Source: Blasia pusilla (taxonomy: Eukaryota; Marchantiophyta; Marchantiopsida; Blasiales). Taken from it: a DNA stretch of 64,000 nt. The translations under genes and the position numbers were made by a program. The DNA lies in contig CM114271.1 in assembly GCA_050084515.1 (NCBI GenBank), positions 558,001 to 622,000 on the forward strand. The letters run 5' to 3'. The first letter of the stretch is position 1; each line of letters opens with the position of its first letter. The notes beneath the pieces are model-generated. The model was not told where the DNA came from and made no database searches. It was given only the letters and a program-made list of their open reading frames with translations. Positions 11,112 to 22,771 of this stretch are shown in pieces.

Positions 11112-12281
11112 ATGGAAGAAACTTTGAGGGATATGATTCGTGAATTGAGAGAGTTGAGAGTTGCATTTGATCAAAGTCAAAACCAAGTCCAAGAATTAGT
11201 GCAAGAAGTTACTTCGGTCAGAAATATGAGAGTAGAGAGAGAGAGAGAGAGAGTTCTTCCGATAGATGGGATGGAGAAGGAAACCACGAGTGTCGTGACT
11301 TCTGGGGAGAGTGACGAAACCTTAAGGGCATAAGCATTGGAGGCCCAAGCAGCACAAAGAGTGATGGAGATGAATGCTCAAGCCTCATTGATATTGAAAA
11401 TGACAAAGGCATGCAAGGTAGAACCGTACAAAGGAAGTCGAGCCATGGGGGTATTAGAGGGTTGGATCACTCGGATGGAAATCCATTTATCCCTTTTCAA
11501 CATTGATGATCATATTGCAGGGATGTTCGTAAGATCTTGGTTAATCGATCGAGCATTGACATGGTATCAAGGATGGGAGAGATCCTTGATTGAAACAACT
11601 CAACAAATTACATGGAGTGGAATGAAGCAAGGGCTACTGCAAAATTTCCAAGCTGTGGATCCAATCCTCAATGCTAGAATGAAATTATGGCGACTGGAGC
11701 AGAAAAGAACTGTGGAGGACTACATCGAAGAGTTTCGTGACTTGCAGATACAAATCCGCGACATGAGTGGGCCAGAAGCTCTCGATCTGTTTAAGAGAGG
11801 TTTGAAGAAGAAGGTGCGTCAAGAGGTGATTCGAGACAACCCAAAAGATATCAATGAAGCAATCGCATGTGCCCAACGTATGGCAAATGTGTACGAAGGA
11901 GGAGGAGAGGTGGTTGCTTCGATGAACAACCAATATGGACCCACACCCATGGAGTTGGGTAACCTTCGAGCACGAGATGGTTATGCGCCGCGAAGGTATA
12001 ATGGAAGGTTGCCAATGGAGAGAGATCGGAATCCCAACATAGAAGGGATTGCTCCTCAAACCGACAAGGTCGAGGTTCTTGGAGGAGGGAGAGAATTCGA
12101 AGTCCGAAGAGATACACACCAATATTTTGAGTGTGGTAGATATGGTCATATAGCCATGAATTGTCGTCTTCGTAGGCTCGGAAATAGGCCATATCGTCGT
12201 CCCCTTAATCATCTTGAAGGAGGGCATATGCAGGAAGATGACGAAGAAGGCGGACCTCAGGGAAACGCCAACCACCAGTAA
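11112..12281 (+). pseudogene. Chromovirus Gag, one internal stop and a damaged zinc knuckle
   Basis: One frame runs from 11112 to 12281, interrupted by a single TAA at 11331-11333. It begins with a charged, coiled-coil-like segment, then the retrotransposon Gag core (LEGWITRMEIHLSLFNI, ALTWYQGWERS, RTVEDYIEEFRDLQIQI). Near the C terminus is a CCHC-type knuckle whose first cysteine is replaced by tyrosine (YFECGRYGHIAMNC). Gag packages the element RNA into virus-like particles, and the knuckle binds nucleic acid. The lost cysteine and the stop suggest this copy cannot make normal Gag. Confidence 0.85.
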
Positions 12282-12343
12282 TCGCGCCTCGCGGATATAC
12301 TGGTTCTAACAAAAGGAGGAAATGCGAGGGTCGACACAAACAT

Positions 12344-13310
12344 GTGGAGGTAAATGGTTTGAAGAGAGGAGAAACACGTCTCATTGTTATAGACGGGGAA
12401 GTAGATGGATCCCAAGTTAGAGTGTTGATTGATCCTGGGGCAACAGAAAACTTCCTTTCAAGAGCCATAGCTACGAAATTGGGCTTAGCTTTAGAGAGGG
12501 ATCAAAAAGAAGAGGTAGAATTACCAAACGGGCAAACAGAAAAGATTGAGAAGCTTCCTCGAAGGTTAGAGTTGAGGATAGGAAAGTATCTGGAAGAGTT
12601 GGAGATGAAGGTCATTAGGTTAGCACGTTATGATGTTATCTTGGGAATGCCTTGGATGGAACACTATAATCCAGAGGTAGATTTGAGAAAAAATATTGTG
12701 AAGACCCGAGAGTGGAAGCTTTACGGAGACAGAGTCAGATCACGTCCTAGAACCCTACCCCTATATGTAATAGGAAAAACCGCCATCAAACATCAAGATG
12801 TATGTTTCCTAGGTTTAATAAGAGATGTTTATAGTTTGAAAAAATATTCAGAGGTACCAGACGAGTTGAGAGAAGTATTGGAGGAATACAAAGATGTATT
12901 CCCAAATGATTTACCATCAGGGTTACCACCCAAACGGAGGGTAGACCACAAGATTGAGATCCTTCTAGGAAGCACACCACCATGTAAAGCTCTTTACCGC
13001 TTAGCTCCAAGAGAATTAGAAGAATGCAAAGCCCAAGTGGAGGAGATGTTGCAGAAAGGCTTCATCCAACCAAGCGTCTCGCCATATAGAGCCCCTGTCC
13101 TTTTTGTGAAAAAGAAGGATGGAAGCATGCGATTGTGTATCGACTATCGAGCACTGAATCAACAAACAGTCAAAAAAAAATATCCATTACCAAGAATGGA
13201 TGATTTGTTCGACCAACTACAAGGAGCAAAATACTTCACCAAACTTGACCTTCGTAGCGGCTACAACCAAATTCGAATTGCGGATGAAGATGTGCACAAG
13301 ACTGCTTTTT
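12344..13310 (+). pseudogene. Chromovirus protease and N-terminal half of reverse transcriptase
   Basis: The frame begins with a retropepsin-like domain ([15 protein letters not shown]). The usual D-S/T-G triad reads D-P-G here, which should impair catalysis. The RT N-terminal half follows: a run from [13 protein letters not shown] through [19 protein letters not shown] to [15 protein letters not shown] and KTAF. The frame then jumps into RNase H sequence, so the palm segment with the YxDD catalytic motif is missing. By comparison with intact relatives several hundred bases are gone. RT made from this copy would be inactive. Confidence 0.88.
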
Positions 13311-13742
13311 GTACTAGATGTTTCAGGTACTAGCATTGGAGGAGTACTACAACAAGAATGGGAGGATGGATGGCATCCTATTGCCTTCTTTTCTCGCAAG
13401 CTATTGCCAGCGGAGCAAAACTACTATACAACTGAGCGAGAAGAACTTGCTATTGTGTTGGCAACCAAGCATTGGAAACATTACTTGGGGAATAAGGAGT
13501 TTGTGGTGGAGACTGATCACAAGCCCTTGGTCTACTTAGAGTCCCAGGAAGAGCTCTCCAAACGTCAAATTCGATGGGCAGAATGGCGACAACAATTCAT
13601 GATGAAAATTATCTATGTGGAAGGAAAGAAGCAGTTGGAAAACGCCTTGACTCGCATACCACAGATGATTAACATATCTGAAGTGGAGATAGTTGGTGGA
13701 AAAAGTTATCCAAAGCCACAAAGGAGGATGAAGAAATTGTAG
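13311..13742 (+). pseudogene. Chromovirus RNase H domain, fused to the RT remnant by a deletion
   Basis: The frame encodes an RNase H-like domain of gypsy Pol ([76 protein letters not shown]). Its start abuts the broken RT near 13300-13315, with a change of frame. The domain normally degrades the RNA strand of the RNA-DNA hybrid. It ends at a TAG at 13740-13742, and integrase continues in another frame. Confidence 0.85.
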
Positions 13743-14627
13743 TGTCTATTCATGCCAACAGAGTATACAAGGCTCAAGGATTGGTTTTCCATAAAGGTAA
13801 AGTATGGATCCCACAAGATACACAATTACGTACTGAAGTATTGTCTGAAGCTCACGACACAGTCATTGCGGGTCATATGGGAGATGAAAAAACCTTAGAG
13901 GGAGTACAACGAGCGTACTATTGGCCCAAAATGAGAGAAGATGTTGACATATATGTAAGGAGTTGTAGGATTTGTCAACAAATCAAGGCTAGTTACACAA
14001 AACCAGCAGGATTATTGCAGCCGATCCCAATATCTAAAAAACGTTGGGAATAAGTCACTATGGATCTTGTTTGTGAGCTACCATGTACGATCACGGGATA
14101 TGACTCTATTGTGGTCTTTGTGGATAGACTAAGCAAGATGATAAACCTTCGTCCGACCAAGAAGACTGTGACTGCACCAGAGTTGGCTAGGATCACCATC
14201 CAGACAGTCTTTGTCCATCATGGTCTTCCTAAAGTGCGTATCACTGATAGGGAAACCCATTTCACGATTTTATTTTGGAAGGCTTTATTCCGATTACTCC
14301 AAACTAAAATAGCCATATGTACGGCTTATCACCCTCAAACTGATGGAAAAATTTGAAAGGGCCAACCGTACCATCGAGGATATGCTACGCGCCTTAACAT
14401 TGGAGGATCAACAAGGATGGGACTCATTGTTACCCTTAGTAGAGTTCTCATACAATAACTCCATGAACTCTTCCACTAAGGCCACACCGTTCTTTTTAAT
14501 GCATGGCGAGCATCCCTCAATTCCTTCTAGTCTCACTCGAATAGGGAAAAATCCGAGGGAATCTACAAAGGTAGCTGTAGTTAATGAGTTTGTGGACCAA
14601 ATTCAGAAAAGGGGTTCAACTTGCTAA
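13742..14627 (+). pseudogene. Chromovirus integrase, stop and frameshift
   Basis: The zinc-binding domain (EAHDTVIAGHMGDEKT, YYWPKMREDV, CRICQQ) comes first. The catalytic core follows (MDLVCELP, SIVVFVDRLSKM, ITDRETHF, AYHPQTDG). A TAA at 14051-14053 interrupts the linker. Near 14345-14352 the frame shifts just after HPQTDG, so the glutamate and the rest (RANRTIEDMLRA, LPLVEFSYNNS) continue in a third frame to a stop at 14627. Integrase inserts the cDNA into the genome; this copy cannot encode an unbroken enzyme. Confidence 0.85.
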
Positions 14628-14789
14628 GGAGAAGTTTGCTATTGCCCAAAATCGACAAAAAAACATGCAGATACTCATTGTCGATTTTTTTGAAGGGGAC
14701 AAGGTTTGGTTAGCAAAAAACAATTTATCATAAGTAGGAGTTCGTAAGCTTAATCCTCACTATATTGGGCCTTTCACTATCCTACAAAA

Positions 14790-15134
14790 GTGGGCGCTGT
14801 GGCGTATAACTTAGACCTACCAATGCATATAAAAATCCATTATGTATTTCATGTCTCTCTTCTTCGACCGTTTATTCCACACCCTAAGAGATTTAAGGAT
14901 AATATTGTCACTCCACCACTACCTCAAATAGTCGGAGATCATGAAGAATTTGAAGTGGAACGTATCTTGAAGAAACGCATTCGAGGAGCTCATCACCAAC
15001 GAGTTGAATATTTGGTCCAATGGAAAGGATATCCACTATTTGAGGCCACATGGGAACCCTCAGCCAACTTGGCGAACGCACCATTAATAGTGCAAGAGTT
15101 TGAAAGTTCTCAAAACGAGGACGTTGTGTCTTAA
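14790..15134 (+). pseudogene. Chromovirus integrase C-terminal region with chromodomain
   Basis: The segment starts with the gypsy integrase tail (IKIHYVFHVSLLRPF). A chromodomain follows at about 14940-15110 (EVERILKKR, VEYLVQWKGYP, ATWEPSANL). It reads cleanly to a TAA at 15132-15134 just before the polypurine tract. In chromoviruses this domain directs integration to marked chromatin. The link back to integrase is lost in damaged DNA between 14627 and 14790. Confidence 0.88.
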
Positions 15135-15136
15135 AT

Positions 15137-15145
15137 GGGGGGAGG
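15137..15145 (+). other. Polypurine tract of the chromovirus
   Basis: The run ggggggagg lies two bases before the 3' LTR. This is the expected position for the plus-strand primer of LTR-element reverse transcription. Confidence 0.85.
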
Positions 15146-15147
15146 TT

Positions 15148-15486
15148 TGTAACCATCCTTTGTTAGTCATAGTTAAGTTAGAATCTATGACATGAAGCGC
15201 ATAAGTGGGAAATAATCAACCAAAAAGAGAAAAGACAAGATACATGAGATAAAGATGAGAATGGGGCCATAGGTTGGTGAAAAGGGAGATAAGGATGAGG
15301 TTGGGACATTAGATTCCAAAGGAGATTTTCTCATGCTATGAGAGTAGGACATGTGGCATAAGGATAGGTAGAGCTTATTTGTTTTCATTGTACCTATCTC
15401 TAAGTATATAAAGGAAGAGGAGAGGCTTCGAGGGGCATTCTATCTTTGAGCAACTCTACAGTGGTTCCGTGAGTTGGAGAGTTACA
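15148..15486 (+). repeat. Chromovirus 3' LTR
   Basis: This is the second copy of the LTR at 10141-10478, with the same TGTAAC/GTTACA ends and a matching TATA box at about 15405-15412. Its differences from the 5' copy are mostly transitions. Confidence 0.95.
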
Positions 15487-16687
15487 ATGGTGTGGTATTA
15501 TTTTTTGGTTTTTGCTATGCTTCTAACTTAATTTTTGAATGGTGTGAAAATTCCAAGGAGTGGGAAAGAAGTGAGTTGCAAGCTTTTGAATAGTTTGGAT
15601 TATTTTAATAAGAAATAAAATAAAAATGAGAGTCAAAATTCCAAGTTTAGTTTTTATGCAAAGAAATCTAATGGCACCAAAAATATTTAAGCATATTGTA
15701 ACGAACACTTGAAAGGCTATTACAAAGTCTTAAGGCTAGAATGTGCCTATTGGTTGTGTTTCAAATTGCAATTGACCTTTTGTTATACACATTTAACAAT
15801 GGTATTTCAAAAACTATAACTTTGCACCTTTGGATGTCCTTCAAATTTTCAAAGAAGAAGAAGAAGATTTTTCTAGTAAATGTGAATTCGTTATGATTAT
15901 TTGGACCATTCAATTGGAGTTGAGTGATTCAATCATAATTAATTAACTTAAATTATATTTTTTGTAATGATAACTCCACTTACTTACATGTTAAAAAACT
16001 AAATTCAAACTTGCATATTCATCACATGGCCATATATGCCATGGAAAATCTTCATTAATTTTAAATAATTTATGATACGATTATCTATAAAAACATTAGC
16101 TTCTTAATGACAAAAATATCCAATATATAATTATAGAATGTGACTTTATATTATTCATTTTCTATTAATAGAAGTAAATCCTAATCGTAAGATGGGCTAA
16201 AAATTTGGGATACGAGATAACAAAATTTCTTATGAATGTTTCAACCATTAGTCCAAATTAGGGAAGTGCTATTGTGTCAACCAAGCAAGTATTAAGTCAC
16301 CACTACTACATAACTAAGACATATTTGTTGCTATTTATGTCATGACTATATAACTTGAATAAGTTCCTCTAATCATAACAAAAATACGAAAACAATACAA
16401 TTATAATCTTGGTAAATTTTCCCTACCGTTATTCTAAAAAAACCCATGTTTTTTCTTCTAGTGATAGTCCCAACGTACGAGTATTAGAATTCATTATTTC
16501 AATTTATTTGTTGTCCATTTGTAAGTCAAAGTTGCAATCAACTTTGTGCGTATATTGTGACCTTACTATGAGTCGTTGTAGTTGTATATGGAAAATGGTT
16601 GTTTGGACTCATGAAACAACCTTCACTCGTAAAGTTGCGTTAAGCAACAATAGAGTTGCAAAATGAAGAAAGTTTGTAAACAAGCAT

Positions 16688-16918
16688 AAGTGATGGAATA
16701 CACCCCTCTCACTCACATACTACCATGGAGAACAAAATTTTGCGATCAGCGAATGAGTGGAGGTTCTTTCCCTTCTTAGTTATACAAGATATGTACAAGC
16801 AACCCTAACCTTAATCCTTACCATAGTCTCGAGTTATACAAAGTATGGTTAACTAATCCTATTTAAGATAATCATACTTAAATAACTAATCATAATCAAT
16901 ATTTCCTACTTCCGTATG
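16688..16918 (-). repeat. Repeat family Y, inverted relative to the copy at 51151
   Basis: The reverse complement aligns along about 220 bases with 51151-51373. Shared blocks include gattatcttaaatagg, gactatggt.aggattaaggttagg, gcttgtacata and gttctccatggt. A TATA-like box and the spacing suggest an LTR fragment. No coding sequence of the parent element is attached. Confidence 0.65.
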
Positions 16919-17815
16919 AGTATCAAATATAACAATTTATATGTACTACGTGCTTCACTATAACTTAATCTTGAATACAAAGTAGTGGCTCTTGCCAAAA
17001 AATGGTTCATAATGCAAATGCGACGATGCCTCTATCCATATTAGTGACATTCACAAATATAAAAGGAAAATCGAGAATGAGGAATTTAAAAAAAAATTAT
17101 AACTCTTACCTACCCATGGACTGTATCTTAAAAAATTAAAACAATTTTCCGTACCACTAAACTTCTTAGCAATTAATCCAATTCCAATAAGGAAATAACT
17201 TAAAATTAAAGTAATAAGACGAGTCGTAGAAACTTGGGAGAAACAAAAATAAGGGGCCGTGATGGCTATAGGAGAATTTATAGCCAATTTTAAGTGTTTG
17301 CAAATGATCTTTCAATTGTGTTGTAAGTTCTTTAGAAAGTTATTTTTAGCCCAAAACCTCGCAATTATACTTGCAAAGCACTTGCAAACTTGATGGTTTG
17401 TTAGTACTTTGCAATTCCTACAAGTCATAAAAAATGATTTACAAAAATCACATATTGCCAAGGTTGCATGGGGATAAATTTAATGTCCATAACCATGTCC
17501 ATGTTTGTGGACTTACATTTGTCTTATGGAAGGACTTGCCCATGAAGGCCTCACGTTCCCCTTCTTTCTCATTCCGTCCGCTTACCTTCATGTTCCATAC
17601 TCTTTCTTCTTCCTTCCACCTCCACTCCTTCCCCCTTTATTGCCCCACTTGCCCTTGCCCTGCCTTCCATCATGAAATATAAGTGTGGGTCCTCTTGCAA
17701 TCCATGTCCGTGGACATGTTGGGACTTGTTCGTCCATGTCTGTTTTCCTACAACCATGCAAATTGCTAGTTAGATATGTAAATTATAATCTAAAGTCTTT
17801 GCGTATTATTTATAT

Positions 17816-17890
17816 CTTGTAGGACTCATAACTGGATAAAACTTGCAAATCCATTTATGAGTCCTACAAGACTCATAAATGGATTTGCAA
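17816..17890. repeat. Overlapping alternative hairpins
   Basis: Bases 17816-17831 are the exact reverse complement of 17855-17870. Bases 17843-17863 are the exact reverse complement of 17870-17890. The middle segment can therefore pair with the left or the right arm but not both. This could come from a local inverted duplication. Confidence 0.8.
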
Positions 17891-18330
17891 AGTTTTAATA
17901 AAAATGAACTCAAAGTTTAAAATTTTCCCGATTAAATCCTCTGGAGTCTCTTTCCTTTTTATTATCTTTTCTCATTTGAAAATTTAAATTTTAAATTGTA
18001 AGGTTCATGCCAAAAAAATCAAATTAAATTGTCTTTTTAGGGGAAATTAAATTTCCTTTTGGGAAAAAATTGAAATGATAATGGAAGATATATTATTTTT
18101 ATTTTATTTTTATTTTTCAAGTTAGATTAGGAGAAAAAATTGATTCCTCTTTTAGGAAAAAATACATCAAAATAAGTGATTTTCTTTTACTTATTAAAAT
18201 ATGGGAATTGAAAAATGATATATTATGTTTTATAAAATTAATCAAAGAGAATTAATGAAAATTTTTCTTGAACCAAATTAGATGGCATTCAAGACATCTA
18301 ATTTATCTTGATTTGGTTCAAGACAAATTA

Positions 18331-19148
18331 GATGAATTAGTACAAGGAGCATTATTCAAAGAATCATTCAACATTCATTCTTTTAGTCATAATCGAATGT
18401 GAGAAATAACAATAATATAATTTTCATGATTGTAGTTGGTTAAAGATTATCCATCATACCTTTATTTCTTCAAATCAAGCTCCATGCATCAAAGTCTCAA
18501 CATTTTAGACATTAGTTCCAATGTCTTTTCTCTCCATTGGATTTTTTCTTAAGGATCTCCTTCAAAACTTGAATGAATGCATTGGTTGATTATGTAGAGT
18601 AGGCTCCTAAAAGAATTTGGAATGGCTTCCATGACAAGGACTCATAAATTTGAACTTGCAATATAGTCATAAAGTAGTAGATCATGAAAAAAACGGACTT
18701 GCAAAATAATTGTGATCCATCCCTCGTCCCTATTAATAAATGAGAACACCCCAAACAAATACATAAAAAAAGCTCATTCAAAGTTCCATCGATCAAAGAT
18801 GGTTCATGAATTAAATATTACTCTAAATCATATATTTTTATGTCAACCAAAAAAGAAAAGAAATCAAGAATTTTGATAGGACTACATAATCAACCAATGC
18901 ATTCATTCAAGTTTTGAAGGAGACCATTAAGAAAAAATCCAATGGAGAGAAAAGACATTGGAATCAATGTCTAAAATGTTGAGACTTTGATGCATGGAGC
19001 TTGATTTGAAGACATAAAGGTATGATGGATAATCTTTAACCAACTACAATCATGAAAATTATATTATTGTTATTTCTCACATTCGATTATGACTAAAAGA
19101 ATGAATATTGAATGATTCTTTAAATAATGCCCCTTGTACTAATTCACC
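18331..19148. repeat. Long inverted repeat: 266-bp arms, ~97% identical, ~286-bp spacer
   Basis: The left arm is 18331-18596 and the right arm 18883-19148. I count about nine mismatches between the left arm and the reverse complement of the right. The spacer has no recognisable coding. Transcription across it would give a long double-stranded RNA, a classic source of small RNAs. It could be a foldback transposon, but I see no clear target-site duplication. Confidence 0.9.
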
Positions 19149-19840
19149 TAGTTTTTTTTCTCCTCCCACCTTGCATTTAAGAAAGTGATAGAATAAGTCT
19201 AGCATTCAACTTCGAGCCCATTATTTTTTTATCATCCGTTGAATTAGCATATGCAAGCGTTACTTTACTAACCACTTCTAGAGGCATTGAATAATTATAT
19301 GAGTACTTTTTCCACCTCTATTGTAAGTGGTGAAGAGTATTATAACTTTTGCGTTTGATGCATATTTTTTAAAGATTTTTTGCAACAATTTACCTTAATG
19401 CATGTGTGGTCGGTATTTTTGGATGTTGTCCAACTATTATAGTCATCTAGAATAAGAATCGTGGGAATTGCTCTTTTAGTTGCATTTGTGGGGCATATAT
19501 CCCTCCCCGCTTCATACCGATTTAACCACTCTATTATGCATAAAATATTCAAAAGAACAAATTTATATATGCCTAGGAGTGGCATGTCTCACTTAAATAA
19601 ACTCTTGCACATGCCTCATATGTTGTCTCTTTCTCATCATCATCATGATCCTTGTCGTCCATCAACTAAAGTATTTGTGGGATTGATGCAGTAATGTGGA
19701 GGTAACCCAACAACTCAGATGTATTGAACATGGCCTCATTTAATATGTAGCCCTTTGCATACTTCTCTCCACTCATGATTGGTTTATAATCAAAACCCTT
19801 TAGTGTTCATATATAACACTCCATAAAACACATGCATCAA

Positions 19841-20109
19841 CAATGCACTGGTGTAACTAGTCCAACCTCTTTGACCAAATGGATGAGCCAATAAATTTGA
19901 CTTATCATGAATGAAGGTGGAAAGACCCTCTCCAAGCGTGTCACAACGTACCATAAAAAACTCCACCGCCATATGAACACAATCCTCCAAACATCCATCT
20001 ACAATGCACTAGTTTGGCTATGGCAATCTCTTGGGCCAAATGGATGAGCTAATGATTGTGACTTATCATGAATGAAGGTGGAAAGATCCTTTTCAAGTGT
20101 GTCACAACC
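19841..20109. repeat. Local direct repeat, ~108 bp, period ~161 bp
   Basis: Bases 19841-19948 and 20002-20109 share the start caatgcact, then ccaaatggatgag, the block gacttatcatgaatgaaggtg, and gtgtcacaac at the end. The divergence is moderate, so the duplication is old. Confidence 0.75.
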
Positions 20110-20328
20110 ACCACTTCCATACAAACACAATACTTTGAATGTATTTCCTTGCTACACACCCATCTATAAAGGAATATTTGAACATAATTAGAATGAGAAA
20201 TCAATATCATAAAATTGCATGAAGATTACGGGTCCTTGTTTCCTTTTTCTTAAGAGTGCATCCACCATGCGGATTAACCTTTAGCTAAAAAAATCCAACA
20301 ATCCATATTTGGAAGCACGAAGCTCAAC

Positions 20329-22090
20329 CTATGCTACGTTGGGTACAGACAGGGGTAGTAGGTCTTGAATTAGTTGATGGAATTCATGGGTCTCTAGACC
20401 CTTGCCCCAATTGTTTGCATCATTATCAAGAAAGGTCGATCGCAAATATGTATCATATCTTTTAGACATCTCACACAATCCCTTCGTATAAATTACATCA
20501 TTCCACCCTAGATCAAAGCCCATAGTGTAGGTGGTCAACCTACAATCTTCCTCCTCAACCAACTGCACCTCTAGATGCACATCCATTTCCTCACATATGA
20601 ATTTGTGAGAATATATGTCTTTCTAGCCAACAAATGGTCCATCAACACGTGCGTCACATTACCCTCAATGTGCATGGGATCCTCCAAGTATTAATTCAAA
20701 AGGCCATATATGGTAAATAAGAAATTCACAAGCTTATGTCATATGAACCTTGAACTAGTGATGATTCAACAATATGCCAAATATACACTAAGATTCCTTT
20801 ATATTATAGTAAGCGCATATACTCATACTCCGATAAGACAACCCATTTAGGGAGGATTCCCACTCGATTCCACAACTCATGCAAGTTATGCTACCCCTCT
20901 CCACATGGTCTTCATGCACCAACCAATCCACATACGTCATAATAGATGGGACTTAACATTTTTCCATCGACTCTAATGTTTGCTTCAGCCTTGGGAGATG
21001 CTTGCAAGGCAACAACTTGGCCACACTTGGATATATTGTGGTCTTAAGCTCTCTGCAATATACTATCTCCAACTAAGGTCTTCAAGTTGTATATGCCAAC
21101 TTATTGGTCTAAAACCTACAAACATGATAGTTATCCATAACTTTTACACTTGGAACTAAGTGTTAACGGACATGATCGAAAGTTCCACTTAATATACTTG
21201 CATGTTGGCTTAGTTGTATACAATGCATCATGATGATAAGGGAGGTTGGTTTTCATAACTAGATGCATCTTGCATTGTCGATAGTAGTATGGTCCAAATT
21301 CTAAAGCCCATGGTCTCTTTAGGGAAATCAATGCTCCTATCTACAACCTGAACTCCCTCCCATAGGGTGAATAATTCTTCAAAGCGCCGCTCAAGGCAAG
21401 TGTCTAGATGCCAAGGCATCTTACGGCCTAATACATAAGGATTCATGTGAAAGATCAATATGTACATGAAATGATCAATCCCATCTTTATATATAACCAT
21501 AAAAGGTGGAATTTTATAGTTCTACAGCATAACTACCCACATGGAATAAGATTGTTGTGTAATACCGTACAGGGACATCCCATATTTCACAAAGACCTAG
21601 TTGTACATTTCAAGGCTATGCTTTCCAATATTGGTATGTTTTCTCCATATATGAATGGGATGTAGATGTAGAGTCGACCACCAAACCCATCACACCATCG
21701 GTTGATCATTGGTGTGCATGCAACACCATCAACTCTGTCAATGACGGAACATTATACATGTGCAACAACCATGGAATGATAGGAAATCAACATAAAAACC
21801 TTTCGAGGCATATCTCCTCGAATGTCATCTTGGTATTATGTCACTAAAATATATGGGTAAAACTTCAAGGATAACCCTTGGATGCATTATAAAAATTAGT
21901 CGTAAGGGCATACATGGATGGTATCATAATCTAGTCCCTTATGTCTCAATAGTTGTTTTGCACCTGGTATGGAGTTAATGGAAGTGTTCCCCTTTGGTAG
22001 CAATCTATCATTTAAAGGTTTAAGATTGAATACAATAATACGTTTGATAACAAATATTGCTCCTATAAGCTTAGAGAGACCAAAATACAT
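20329..22090 (-). pseudogene. TNP2-like CACTA transposase, heavily degraded
   Basis: Fragments in family order on the minus strand match the plant TNP2 transposase. GLDYDTIHVCPYD (from about 21900) corresponds to the family's conserved CPNDC region. SYSMWVVML...NYKIPPFM (about 21500-21560) corresponds to SYSxWPVxLxxYNLPPW. HMNPYVLGRKMPWHLDTCLE and FEELFTLWEGVQVVDRS (21270-21450) correspond to the segment before the ALLWTINDFP block, here TILLSTMQDA. Stops and frameshifts are frequent. TNP2 enzymes cut and paste CACTA elements; this one is dead. Confidence 0.7.
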
Positions 22091-22771
22091 GCGAAACGAG
22101 ATGTCCTAACATCGTGAGATAATGGGAGTGGTTCATCCTTGTCAAAATGGTCTCATGGTAAAATTTTCTCCATGCCATCATCGAGGAATTCATTGGGGAC
22201 CTGATGTGCATGCTCTCGATCATCTAGTTGGTCTTGATCTAATATTAAATTTAACATTATCATCTATGTATCCCCCTCCAGGTCCTCATGGCCGCCAATG
22301 TACTACTCCATGAAGAGTTTGGATGATCGTCAATCTATAAGTTGGTTGCTACTTTATCCGTTGAGCTGGAGGAATTGGCATCCTCCCCCATCAATAGACA
22401 CTCCAACTTGCAATGTCTTCCAAATAGTGGAATCCTCTATGCATAGCATCTATCCAAATTAGAATATATTCCCTAGTTAGCAAATAGATTACCCAATGAG
22501 GAAGTTTTAAAAAAGCACCCACAAAACAATATGAAGGAAAGAGTGTGTTTTGTTATACACTTATGTAAAATGGATATGTTGATATTTCATATTGGTCTTC
22601 ACCATTTGGAATTAACAAAAACTCCTCACCTATGTCTATGGAATTTTTCGTGCGCATACACATCGGTGGTTACATCTACACACCACACAACACTAATCTT
22701 CCCAACACACGGTTCGATCATCTAAAAAAAATACACTCACACATATATACTATGACCCCACAACATAAATT

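Larger units (their letters stand above)
10141..15486 (+). mobile_element. Ty3/gypsy chromovirus with both LTRs, inactive
   Basis: Both LTRs begin TGTAAC and end GTTACA. By my hand count they differ at about 15 of ~338 positions, so the insertion is not recent. The order is LTR, primer-binding site, pre-gag ORF, gag, protease, RT, RNase H, integrase, chromodomain, polypurine tract, LTR. Bases flanking the element (atgac before, atggt after) do not form a clean 5-bp target duplication. Internal damage: a stop in gag, loss of the catalytic half of RT, and frameshifts around integrase. Integrase followed by a chromodomain places it with the chromoviruses, which target chromatin through that domain. 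Confidence 0.93.
15487..19330. other. AT-rich intergenic DNA with inverted repeats, no gene recognised
   Basis: No coding domain is seen on either strand. The region holds an LTR-like repeat (16688-16918), overlapping hairpins (17816-17890) and a long near-perfect inverted repeat (18331-19148), each listed separately. The rest is AT-rich single-copy-looking DNA. Confidence 0.6.

Noticed and set aside
16301-16464. Possible small CACTA element (cactactac at the left; cactagaag on the minus strand at the right)
   Set aside because: The two ends share only the first five bases and the flanking triplets do not match, so no target duplication supports it.
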